From: Helicobacteraceae bacterium UBA6016
GTDB lineage: Bacteria > Campylobacterota > Campylobacteria > Campylobacterales > UBA6016
Reading direction: 5' to 3'
Length of the DNA stretch: 36,866 nt
Assembly: GCA_002428055.1 (NCBI GenBank)
Contig: DIZY01000038.1
Coordinates: forward strand, 1 to 36,866
Shown: positions 16,176 through 23,454 of the stretch, piece by piece
How positions within the stretch are numbered: position 1 is the stretch's first letter
How the letters are laid out: every line of letters starts with the position of its first letter
Made by a program: the position numbers and the translations under genes
The notes under the pieces: model-generated
Database searches by the model: none
Told to the model about the DNA's origin: nothing
What the model saw: the letters and a program-made list of their open reading frames with translations, nothing else

Positions 16176-16603
16176 GGAAACTCCTGTTTATTGTGTTGTT
16201 GTCATTATCCCTTTGGGGTGTGCAGTCTAGATACGCTTCTCCGCATCCGACTATCGAAAATCCAAGACACGCCGTGTTTCAGTTTTCGGTAGGGGATGAA
16301 AAGACGGCTTCAAAACTACTAAGCTATATAGTCAATTTGCAAAAAGGGTATGAGCCCGGGCATATTGATGTGGCTGTTGTCTGCCTCAATGACGGTATTT
16401 TTTTGCTAAAAAAAGACACTCCGTTTAAAGAGCGGATAGAGTCTTTGACGCAATCAGGCGTAGAATTTGTGGCGTGTGAAAACACGATGGAGACAAAGAA
16501 AATTCCAAAAGCCGATATGCTAAACGGCTTATCGTATACAAAAACAGGAATGCAAGAGCTCATAGAGCGAAAGCTTTCCGGCTGGGTTTATTTGTTGCCG
16601 TGA
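16172..16603 (+). CDS. Periplasmic DsrE-like protein (1)
   Basis: A 143-residue protein beginning with GTG, overlapping the preceding stop as GTGA. Signal peptide at 1-17. The remainder follows the DsrE/YchN fold: strand-helix units, HIDVAVVCLNDGI (C71) and GVEFVACENTMETKKI (C102), ending in a TGMQELIERKLSGWVYL helix-strand. C102 is at the position of the reactive cysteine in DsrE/TusD-type sulfur carriers. DsrE proteins relay persulfide sulfur; most act in the cytoplasm, so export with the sox cluster is notable. It is the last gene of the translationally coupled sox operon. Confidence 0.75.
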   Translation: MRKLLFIVLLSLSLWGVQSRYASPHPTIENPRHAVFQFSVGDEKTASKLLSYIVNLQKGYEPGHIDVAVVCLNDGIFLLKKDTPFKERIESLTQSGVEFVACENTMETKKIPKADMLNGLSYTKTGMQELIERKLSGWVYLLP

Positions 16604-16626
16604 GTAAAAAAACGGCAATAGGTTCG

Positions 16627-16647
16627 TAATATTTATGTTAATATAAC
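16627..16647 (+). promoter_or_regulatory. Promoter candidate for the porin gene
   Basis: An AT-rich run with TAATAT and TATAAC as -10 candidates lies 26-46 bases before the porin ATG, in the 69-base gap after the sox operon. There is no terminator in this gap, so read-through from sox is also possible. Confidence 0.35.
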
Positions 16648-16672
16648 GCTTTAATTTAAAAAAGGAGAAAAA

Positions 16673-18106
16673 ATGAAGATTACAAAACTAAGCTTTGTGG
16701 CGCTTATGGCGTGTGCAGCTACAGCTTCGTTTGCGGCAAGCGATATAGCGAGCGCTTTTAAAGAGGGCAAGCTAGATGGTAGACTCAGAGCGCATTATAT
16801 GGGCGCTGATTATTACGATAACGGCGCAAGCGGTGTTGCAAAAACAGACTCCAAAGGTGTTGCAGTAGGCGGTAGCCTTATTTATAAAACAGCCCCATTG
16901 CTTGGCATCAGCGCAGGAGTGGGTGCATATACGACGCAAAATCCTTTGGGTTTGACCGAAGATAATAGTGTCTCTTCAAACTATGTATCAAACAAAGACC
17001 TATTTTGGGACGGTCCTACAAATAGCCCTTATCACTACGGCAAAGGATATGCGATACTGGCTCAAGCTTATCTGCAGTATAGTCTTGCAAAGACCGACAT
17101 AAAAGCCGGTCGTATGCTTCTTACGAATCCTTTCATGAATCCAAACGATACAAAAATGATACCTACGGCGTTTGAAGCTGCTAGTGTTGAAAGCAAAGAT
17201 ATAGATAAAACGGCTCTTTACGGCTCGTATGTTACAAAATACAAAGAGAGAAGAAGAGAAAGCTTTAGCACCATGTCCGACTCCGCAGATTCACCGGACG
17301 CTATCAAAGCTTATTATCATTCCGAAGGCGGCACGGGTAGTCACGATGTAGCATCGGTAGTTGTGATAGGGGCAAAAAATAACTCCGTAAAAAATCTAGA
17401 GCTTCAAGCTTGGTATATGAACTGGGCGGATATTGTAGACCAAGCAATATTGGAAGCAAACTATGATATGAAATTTGGAGCTGTCGGCGTAAAACTGGGC
17501 GGTAGATTTTTCAAGCAATTTGATAGAGGCGCTGGCGATATTATCAAACCTCAAACAGGCTCTGCATACGGTTCTGCCGCTTATAAATTCAAAGGCGACA
17601 ACGATAACAAAGTAGACACTTATATGTACGCACTTAGAGCTATCGGCTCTTACGGTCCGGCAAAACTTCTTCTTTCATACTCTCATACGGACAAAGGCGG
17701 CGATTTGCTAGCTCCATGGAGAGCTTTCCCGACTGACGGATATACGAGAAGTATGACGCAAACCGATTGGAATGCAAATACTACCGCTTACAAAGCGCAG
17801 GTAGATTATAACCTCTCCGGCTTCGTAAAAGGGGTTAGCGCACTTCTTGCTTACTCATACTACAACAGAGATGAGACGAAAGTGCCGTATCAATCAATGA
17901 CGCACAGGGCGTATACAAACGGAGATACTATACAGTGGAACTTCGATGTTGCGTATAAGCCTGAGTTTGCCAAAAATACGGAGTTTAAAATCCGTACAAT
18001 GGATCAAAGAAACGATACGGTTGGCAAAGTAGGAGCCAATACCTCTAGCGCAAATAAAGACACTTCAAACAAAGAGCTAAGAATTGAGGCTAACTACCTC
18101 TTTTAG
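16673..18106 (+). CDS. OprD-family outer-membrane porin
   Basis: A 477-residue protein with signal peptide (1-21, ending SFA), then continuous amphipathic beta strands and a C-terminal aromatic (LRIEANYLF), all typical of an outer-membrane barrel. The mature start DIASAFKEGKLDGRLRAHYMG and AILAQAYLQYSLAKTDIKAGRMLL match the OprD-like porins common in Campylobacterota. It probably lets small anions or nutrients into the periplasm; thiosulfate is an attractive guess from position only. It has its own promoter-like region (TAATAT/TATAAC about 25-45 bases upstream) and an AAGGAG ribosome site. A terminator hairpin follows. Confidence 0.85.
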   Translation: MKITKLSFVALMACAATASFAASDIASAFKEGKLDGRLRAHYMGADYYDNGASGVAKTDSKGVAVGGSLIYKTAPLLGISAGVGAYTTQNPLGLTEDNSVSSNYVSNKDLFWDGPTNSPYHYGKGYAILAQAYLQYSLAKTDIKAGRMLLTNPFMNPNDTKMIPTAFEAASVESKDIDKTALYGSYVTKYKERRRESFSTMSDSADSPDAIKAYYHSEGGTGSHDVASVVVIGAKNNSVKNLELQAWYMNWADIVDQAILEANYDMKFGAVGVKLGGRFFKQFDRGAGDIIKPQTGSAYGSAAYKFKGDNDNKVDTYMYALRAIGSYGPAKLLLSYSHTDKGGDLLAPWRAFPTDGYTRSMTQTDWNANTTAYKAQVDYNLSGFVKGVSALLAYSYYNRDETKVPYQSMTHRAYTNGDTIQWNFDVAYKPEFAKNTEFKIRTMDQRNDTVGKVGANTSSANKDTSNKELRIEANYLF

Positions 18107-18117
18107 TAGTTAAAGCA

Positions 18118-18142
18118 ACAATCGGGGATTTCCCCGGTTTTG
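18118..18142 (+). terminator. Rho-independent terminator after the porin gene
   Basis: CGGGG-ATTT-CCCCG (18123-18136), extended by A/U and G-U pairs to an eight-base stem, followed by GGTTTTG and later T-runs. It begins 12 bases after the porin stop. Confidence 0.65.
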
Positions 18143-18211
18143 CGTCTTATTTTTACGCGCTCTTTACACAAGAAGGTTAAAATAAGCCGCAAATATGCGG
18201 AGGTCTATATC

Positions 18212-18607
18212 GTGAGAGTTTTTATTTTTTTACTTTTTACTTTCGGTGTCCTTGGCGCCGCCGATATTAAGTGGATGAGTTTGGAAAATGCGAAAAATAT
18301 AGCAAAAGAGCAAAATAAGATATTGATGGTCGAGGTATCGGCTCACGGTTGCAAATATTGCATAGATATGGCAAATACGACCCTCAAAAACGACAAAATA
18401 GTCGCAAAAATAAACAAATATTTTGTGCCGGTACTATTTTTTATGGATTCCGACAAAATACCGCAAGAGTTTTTTTCAAAGGGCACTCCTACATTTTTCT
18501 TTTTGGATGGTAAGGGCAGACGGCTAGCTCCTCCAATATTTGGCGCTTGGGATGTGTCCGATTTTGACTCTTTTTTGGAGTCTGCTATTAAAAAAAGAGG
18601 AGAATAA
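18212..18607 (+). CDS. Secreted thioredoxin-fold protein (SoxW-like)
   Basis: A 131-residue protein from GTG 18212, chosen because a GGAGG ribosome site lies about 8 bases upstream and a signal peptide (VRVFIFLLFTFGVLGA) begins there; the frame is open back to 18140 but without signal features. Redox motif CKYC (C47, C50) in VEVSAHGCKYCIDM, then a cis-proline TPTFFFLDG. This is the DUF255/thioredoxin-like pattern of periplasmic disulfide reductases such as SoxW. It may keep the SoxY cysteine reduced or clear disulfides, but the name SoxW is a guess from position. The next gene starts 5 bases later. Confidence 0.8.
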   Translation: MRVFIFLLFTFGVLGAADIKWMSLENAKNIAKEQNKILMVEVSAHGCKYCIDMANTTLKNDKIVAKINKYFVPVLFFMDSDKIPQEFFSKGTPTFFFLDGKGRRLAPPIFGAWDVSDFDSFLESAIKKRGE

Positions 18608-18611
18608 GAAG

Positions 18612-19046
18612 TTGAAAAAAACGCTTATTTTGCTTCTTGTTTTTTCGGTATATTGTTTTGCACAGCCGATGAAAAAGGTGCTATTTGGTTGTAAAAGCGG
18701 TGATTTTAAGAGTTTTGAAAAAAGTCTAGATTCGATGGCGCATCTATCCGATTACTACTCAAAAAACTCATTTAGCTACGACATAGTGATGGTGGCTCAA
18801 AGCGAATGCGTGAAGTTTATGCTTGCCTCTACCGAAAATACGGAATATGCGAAAGAGGAGATACCGCTAGACATAGAGCTAAAAATGGAAAAACTAAAAG
18901 GCAAAGCCCGTTTTGAGCAGTGTGCGGTTACACTATCCAGAAAGCAAATACCGAGTTCAAAAGTTCGAAAGAGCGTCAAAATAGTCGAGTCGGCTACCGT
19001 AGCCACGGTTGATTATCAGCTAAACGGATATGCCCTGATACCGTAA
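18612..19046 (+). CDS. Periplasmic DsrE-like protein (2)
   Basis: A 144-residue protein starting at TTG 18612 with an AGGAG site about 10 bases upstream; the longer frame back to 18540 lies inside the thioredoxin gene and lacks a signal. Signal peptide at 1-17 (ending FA). The body reads as a DsrE/F-like fold: KKVLFGCKSGDFKSFEKSL (C27), YDIVMVAQSECVKFML (C66), ARFEQCAVTLSRKQI (C104), ending TVDYQLNGYALIP. C104 aligns with C102 of the DsrE-like protein at 16172, so this window has two exported DsrE-type proteins. Its 3' end overlaps the convergent comEC-like gene by 27 bases. Confidence 0.7.
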   Translation: MKKTLILLLVFSVYCFAQPMKKVLFGCKSGDFKSFEKSLDSMAHLSDYYSKNSFSYDIVMVAQSECVKFMLASTENTEYAKEEIPLDIELKMEKLKGKARFEQCAVTLSRKQIPSSKVRKSVKIVESATVATVDYQLNGYALIP

Positions 19047-20309
19047 AAAAATCATTGCCGCTACAAAATAAGCCACAATTAGTACATTAAACACAAAAAA
19101 CAGCCTCTTGTTGAAAGCCGCAACCAACGAGAGTACAAGATAAGAGACAAAAAACCAAAGAGGCGTCAAAAACTCACTTTTGGCAAGCCATTTGGAGCTA
19201 TTTACGGCTTCGATTAGCCAGCCGTCAAATATCCACCCAAGCCCAAAAAGATGCGCCGCAAGAGAGACGGGATAGAAAACATCAAAAATTGCGCTAAAAA
19301 AAGAGTTCATAAGATGAGCTTTTGTGAAAATACCAAAGATATAGTGGATGACGGGAAGCATTGCAAAAAACAGCCATGAGCTAAGAGCGACATAAACGAC
19401 CGCTTTGCGCTTAAACTCGGTATTTGCCAAAAAAAGATAGATAAGAAAAACACCGTAAAGCGAGAGCCAAAATCCAACAGAAAACAAAAAAGACGGGAAT
19501 AAGGCAAGGCAAAGCAGTGTCGTCAAAAAAAGAGTTTTGTAGCTAAGTATCTCATCTCCCCGAAGCGCAAAATAAAAGAGGATAAAGGCGGCGACCACCG
19601 CTCTTGCAAATGACGCCGTAAAGTCGGTTAGATATGCGTAAAAGACGAGAACGGCAAGACAAAACAGAAATATCCAAAGTTGCCTATTGACATACGGAAA
19701 GAACCTATCTTGAATAAGTCTAAACGGCGGCGTAAGAAGCAAAAATATAAACGCCGTAAGCAAGGCGACATTCAACCCGCTAATCGCAAAAAAAGCGCCT
19801 AGACCATAGCCGTTTATGAAGTTCTCCACATCCTCACCGACCTCGGCGTTCAAAAATAGATTTAGGTATATCTCTTTGGTTTTTATATCTTCGTGCTGTG
19901 AAGATATAAACTCTTTGACGCCTGCTTGTAGCTTATCTTTTTCGCCAAGCGGCGTTAGTGCAAGTATCCGAAGTCGTGGGGTTTTGAATGTATCGACAAA
20001 GGAGAGCTCTTTTGTCTTCACGACCACCGCAAACCGTTCACTCTCTTTTGACTTCATATCGGTTTTTGAGTAAGCTCTAAAGTCCAGTCCATCGGCACGG
20101 AAGAAGAGCGAGAAGTACGCTGCGCCGTTTTTGCCTCTTTTCTCTTTTGAGGAGATGAGCTTGGCGTCTAGAGTTGCATACTCAAATTCTGTTAGTTTTT
20201 TGTATGAGAGATACGAGTAGGTGAGATTGGCGGTGAGAATTGCCGTGATAAGAATCCAAAAAATAACCGCCTTGGAAGATAATCTATCCAAAACGGCTAG
20301 CTTCGTCAT
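19020..20309 (-). CDS. comEC: ComEC/Rec2-family competence membrane protein (short form)
   Basis: A 429-residue polytopic membrane protein. An N-terminal membrane helix and a beta-rich periplasmic part (residues ~30-140) are followed by the Competence domain with the hallmark GYGLGAFFAISGLNVALL (~165-185) and about eight membrane helices. The C-terminal metallo-beta-lactamase domain present in many ComEC proteins is absent, which is common in Campylobacterota. ComEC forms the inner-membrane channel for single-stranded DNA uptake. It overlaps dnaB by ATGA, so it is co-transcribed with the helicase. No other competence gene is in the window. Confidence 0.82.
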   Translation of the reverse strand: MTKLAVLDRLSSKAVIFWILITAILTANLTYSYLSYKKLTEFEYATLDAKLISSKEKRGKNGAAYFSLFFRADGLDFRAYSKTDMKSKESERFAVVVKTKELSFVDTFKTPRLRILALTPLGEKDKLQAGVKEFISSQHEDIKTKEIYLNLFLNAEVGEDVENFINGYGLGAFFAISGLNVALLTAFIFLLLTPPFRLIQDRFFPYVNRQLWIFLFCLAVLVFYAYLTDFTASFARAVVAAFILFYFALRGDEILSYKTLFLTTLLCLALFPSFLFSVGFWLSLYGVFLIYLFLANTEFKRKAVVYVALSSWLFFAMLPVIHYIFGIFTKAHLMNSFFSAIFDVFYPVSLAAHLFGLGWIFDGWLIEAVNSSKWLAKSEFLTPLWFFVSYLVLSLVAAFNKRLFFVFNVLIVAYFVAAMIFLRYQGISV

Positions 20310-21730
20310 AGCTTGATGTGCGAGAACTCTATGTTTTCGATAGGCGCTTTGGTTTCGGCGAAGACATGCTCTGTAAAGTGTCCACCTGCAGCTTCAAATC
20401 TAGTGAAGCGCTTGTGAAAGACGAGATTTACGATACCCGTAGGGCCGTTACGGTTTTTGCCGATGATGACCTCTGCCTCCTCTTCCGTTTTTTCCGAAAA
20501 GGTGTTTTTGTACTCTTTGCCCTCGGCTTTTGCCTTCATCTCTTTTTCTTTTTCTTCCCTTGCCCTGTACACATCATCACGATAGACGAAGAGTATCTGG
20601 TCGGCATCTTGCTCGATGGAGCCCGACTCCCTAAGGTCGCTTAGCATCGGGCGTTTGTCGGCTCTGGCTTCAAGACCACGGTTTAGCTGTGAAAGAGCGA
20701 TTATCGGCATTTCAAGCTCACGGGCAAGGAGCTTTAGCCCCCTTGACATATCGGATACTTCGAGGTGTCTGTCTTTGTTTCCACTACTTGACATGATTTG
20801 CAGGTAGTCGATGATGGCCACGCCGACCTCTTTGTGTCTTGCTTTTAGTTTTCGTAGTTTGCTTCTAAGCACCGACATCGTGAGTCCGCCCTCGTCATCC
20901 ACAAATAGCTTGGAGTCGGAGTAGTGCTGTATAGCATCCGTCAGGCGGCTCCACTGTCCGTCGTCGATATTTGCGACTCTCAGGTCTTGTAACGGTATGC
21001 TTGTCTTTGCGGCAAGCATCCTTAACATCAGCTGTTCGGCGGGCATCTCAAGGGAAAATATCGCTACACCCACCCCTTGCGAAAGAGCGTGTGAGGCGAT
21101 ATTAAGCGCAAATGCTGTTTTTCCCATGGCGGGACGGGCGGCGATGATGACGAGGTCACCTTTGCCAAAGCCCGCATTTTTTTTGTTCAGCTCATAAAAG
21201 CCCGTGTCGAGTCCGACAAGCAGATTGTCGCCCCGTTTTTTCATCTCAAGCATATAATCAAGCGTGCTCTTAGTGACCTCTTCGGGCTCCCTAAAGTCTT
21301 TGGTGGAGCTAGCCGTCGCTATCTTAAAGAGCTTTGTCTCTGCGGAGTCTATTATCTCCGAGGACTCTTTTTGTTCCATACACTCCGATTTTATCTCGTT
21401 AGTAAAGCTAAAGAGTTTTCGCTTCGTAGATAGCTCTTTTAGCTCGGCGATATAAGGCTTCAGATTTGGCAACGGAGTAGTGGATAACACCTCAAAAAAC
21501 GAATCAGAGTCAAACTCCGCCCCCTTATACTTTTGGCGGATAAACTCCTCGTCTATCGGCATAGAAGTGGCTGAGAGGTGCATCATGGTGGCGTACACGG
21601 CTTTGTGAAACGGATGATAAAACTCATCTTCATTCATAACGCCGGATATGTCGTCAAATACTGCGGAGTCATACAGCACCGAGCTCAGCACGGCTCTTTC
21701 GATGTTTAGATTATAAAAATTTGCGTCCAT
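20306..21730 (-). CDS. dnaB: Replicative DNA helicase DnaB
   Basis: A 474-residue protein. The N-terminal DnaB-N domain (~8-110: NIERAVLSSVLYD...EDEFYHPFHKAVY) is followed by a RecA-like C-terminal domain with Walker A ARPAMGKT (198-205), Walker B VGVAIIDYLQIM, the LSQLNRGLEARADKRPMLSDLRESGSIEQDAD motif and the arginine-finger region GPTG. It forms the hexameric helicase of the replication fork. A ribosome site (AAAGAAG) is present. Its length is normal and no intein is seen. The gene is core, while the unit just upstream of it (21787-24539) looks accessory. Confidence 0.97.
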   Translation of the reverse strand: MDANFYNLNIERAVLSSVLYDSAVFDDISGVMNEDEFYHPFHKAVYATMMHLSATSMPIDEEFIRQKYKGAEFDSDSFFEVLSTTPLPNLKPYIAELKELSTKRKLFSFTNEIKSECMEQKESSEIIDSAETKLFKIATASSTKDFREPEEVTKSTLDYMLEMKKRGDNLLVGLDTGFYELNKKNAGFGKGDLVIIAARPAMGKTAFALNIASHALSQGVGVAIFSLEMPAEQLMLRMLAAKTSIPLQDLRVANIDDGQWSRLTDAIQHYSDSKLFVDDEGGLTMSVLRSKLRKLKARHKEVGVAIIDYLQIMSSSGNKDRHLEVSDMSRGLKLLARELEMPIIALSQLNRGLEARADKRPMLSDLRESGSIEQDADQILFVYRDDVYRAREEKEKEMKAKAEGKEYKNTFSEKTEEEAEVIIGKNRNGPTGIVNLVFHKRFTRFEAAGGHFTEHVFAETKAPIENIEFSHIKL

Positions 21731-21786
21731 ATTACTTCTTTTGCCATTTGAAAATATCTAAAATTGTGATTGCATGTTTTGAGATT

Positions 21787-22014
21787 TTATAGACAATAAA
21801 CTACGCCAAGCTCTTTTTTGTATGCGCTATCACTTAGGCTTTCGCTTTTCTCAGCTGCTTCAACTCTTCGCTTGACCTCTTCAATACTTGTGACGATAAT
21901 GCCGCTAGGTATTTTCTTATCCACCACTTTTACTTGTTTTTTTGGCAAAGAGTCAACAATCGCCATAAAATGTTCGTAAAAATTGTCGTTAATTTTTAGA
22001 GTAACTGTCTGCAT
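21787..22014 (-). CDS. Small antitoxin-like protein without an adjacent toxin
   Basis: A 75-residue protein. The N-terminus MQTVTLKINDNFYEHFMAIVDSLPKKQVKVV resembles the beta-strand/helix start of small type II antitoxins frequent in Campylobacterota, and the rest is charged and helical. A strong ribosome site (GGAGAGGG) precedes the ATG. In comparable loci a RelE/ParE toxin gene directly follows the antitoxin; here the next gene downstream is dnaB after 56 bases, so the toxin is missing. It could be an orphan, decayed or stand-alone regulator. Confidence 0.6.
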   Translation of the reverse strand: MQTVTLKINDNFYEHFMAIVDSLPKKQVKVVDKKIPSGIIVTSIEEVKRRVEAAEKSESLSDSAYKKELGVVYCL

Positions 22015-22114
22015 AGACCCTCTCCGGACTCAAAATTATGAAAATATTTTATCTTAAAAAGTATATCAACTTGTATTTTAGAGGTTTTTGGCAGTTTTGT
22101 TGTGCGAAATAAAT

Positions 22115-22318
22115 TTATTGGTTTTTTGGATTTTTCTTGGCATCAAAAGACGCTTTCAAGGATACTAATTCGTCTACATTTTTTTGTGATTTTTCTATCA
22201 CTTCATCCACCATTAGTCCGAGCATAACTGTTTTATATAGATTTGGTTTCTTTTTTTCCCAACTATATAAAGTTGTTCTATCAATACCCAAATAGCCAGC
22301 CATATCTCTTTTGTTCAT
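22115..22318 (-). CDS. Small helix-turn-helix protein, probable local repressor
   Basis: A 67-residue protein. KRDMAGYLGIDRTTLYSWEKKKPNLY is an XRE/Fis-like helix-turn-helix with recognition helix around residues 13-22, followed by a short helical tail. It is divergent from the methylase/nuclease pair, and the 158 bases between them hold several AACAAC/GTTGTT half-sites. I infer that it binds these and controls both directions, analogous to C proteins of restriction-modification systems, but it is not a recognised C-protein sequence. Related small HTH proteins occur in mobile regions. Confidence 0.7.
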   Translation of the reverse strand: MNKRDMAGYLGIDRTTLYSWEKKKPNLYKTVMLGLMVDEVIEKSQKNVDELVSLKASFDAKKNPKNQ

Positions 22319-22368
22319 AAATTCTCACTCGAAAAAATTGAGCAAGGCTACAAATCTGCCAATGAAAA

Positions 22369-22453
22369 AACAACTGTTGTTATAAACAACAAAAGATGCT
22401 AAATATGTTGTTTATTTAAACACTTTTAAAATAGAATGTTGGATTAATCAACA
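22369..22453. promoter_or_regulatory. Cluster of AACAAC/GTTGTT inverted repeats between HTH gene and methylase
   Basis: Three dyads are seen: AACAAC-T-GTTGTT (22369-22381, perfect); ATAAACAAC (22382-22390) with GTTGTTTAT (22407-22415), perfect nine-base arms 16 bases apart; and TGTTG (22437-22441) with CAACA (22449-22453). All share the AACAAC/GTTG core. They fill the divergent promoter region and look like operator sites for the small HTH protein. Confidence 0.6.
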
Positions 22454-22476
22454 AAATATCTATAAAGTGTGGAATT

Positions 22477-23454
22477 ATGCCATCAATGCTTCAATCTAAA
22501 AAATCATCGAATAAAAATCTTCAAAAAGCCAACAAAGAAAAAAACGACGAGTTTTACACGCAGTTACCGGACATAGAAAGGGAGTTGAGGCACTACAAAG
22601 AGCATTTCAAGGGCAAGGTGGTTTTTTGTAATTGTGATGACCCAGAAGAGTCGCATTTTTTTCGATATTTTGCACTCAACTTTGAACAGCTTGGACTCAA
22701 AAAAGTTATCACGACGCACTTTGAAAAAACAAAGCCGTCATACAAGCTAGAGCTTGAACATGACTTGAACGGTGACGGCAAAATCAATGAACTGGACAAA
22801 TTCAAAACGCCACTCAAGCAAAATGGGGATTTTAGGAGCGACGAAGCGACGGAGATTTTGAAAAGTGCTGACATTGTGGTGACCAATCCGCCGTTTTCAC
22901 TATTTCGTGAATATGTCGCTCAGCTTGTGAAGTATGATAAGAAGTTTGTGATTATCGGTAATCAAAACGCAATAACCTATAAAGAGATTTTTAAACTCAT
23001 CAAGGACAATAAAATTTGGCTTGGTTATGGATTTAATGGTGGAGCGGCACATTTTATAAATAAATACTATGTTGATTATGCAACTGCAAGTAATCATAAA
23101 GATGGAATGATAAGAGTTTCAGGCGTTACTTGGTTTACAAATTTAGAGATTCAGAAACGACATGAAGATCTAATTTTGTACAAGGTTTACAACGAGACGG
23201 AATATCCAAAATATGACAACTACGATGCCATAAATGTAGATAAGACAAAAGATATACCATGCGATTACGATGGCGCAATGGGTGTGCCAATTACTTTTTT
23301 GGATAAATATAATCCTGAGCAGTTTGAGATTTTAGGAAACCTCGGTTCGTATGCCCCAGATGGATATTCGTTAAGCTCTTCAATTTTTATTAATGGAAAG
23401 AAAATTTTTAAACGAATACTCATCAAAAACAAAAAACTAGGAGCCGCCAAGTGA
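22477..23454 (+). CDS. EcoRI-family adenine-specific DNA methyltransferase
   Basis: A 325-residue protein. NPPF (137-140, in SADIVVTNPPFSLFREY) is the N6-adenine methylase catalytic motif. The early FYTQLPDIERELRHYKEHFKGKVVFCNCDDPEESHFFRYF and later IKDNKIWLGYGFN and VTWFTNLE are features of the EcoRI-type methylase family. It would transfer a methyl group from S-adenosylmethionine to adenine in a target site that cannot be read from sequence. No EcoRI-like nuclease is present; instead the next gene, overlapping by GTGA, encodes a DUF262-HNH protein. No strong ribosome site is seen before ATG 22477; an in-frame ATG lies 9 bases later. Confidence 0.88.
   Translation: MPSMLQSKKSSNKNLQKANKEKNDEFYTQLPDIERELRHYKEHFKGKVVFCNCDDPEESHFFRYFALNFEQLGLKKVITTHFEKTKPSYKLELEHDLNGDGKINELDKFKTPLKQNGDFRSDEATEILKSADIVVTNPPFSLFREYVAQLVKYDKKFVIIGNQNAITYKEIFKLIKDNKIWLGYGFNGGAAHFINKYYVDYATASNHKDGMIRVSGVTWFTNLEIQKRHEDLILYKVYNETEYPKYDNYDAINVDKTKDIPCDYDGAMGVPITFLDKYNPEQFEILGNLGSYAPDGYSLSSSIFINGKKIFKRILIKNKKLGAAK

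Noticed and set aside
18540..18611. Longer N-terminus for the second DsrE-like protein
   Set aside because: It would lie inside the thioredoxin-fold gene and hide the signal peptide; TTG 18612 has an AGGAG site and a clean signal sequence.
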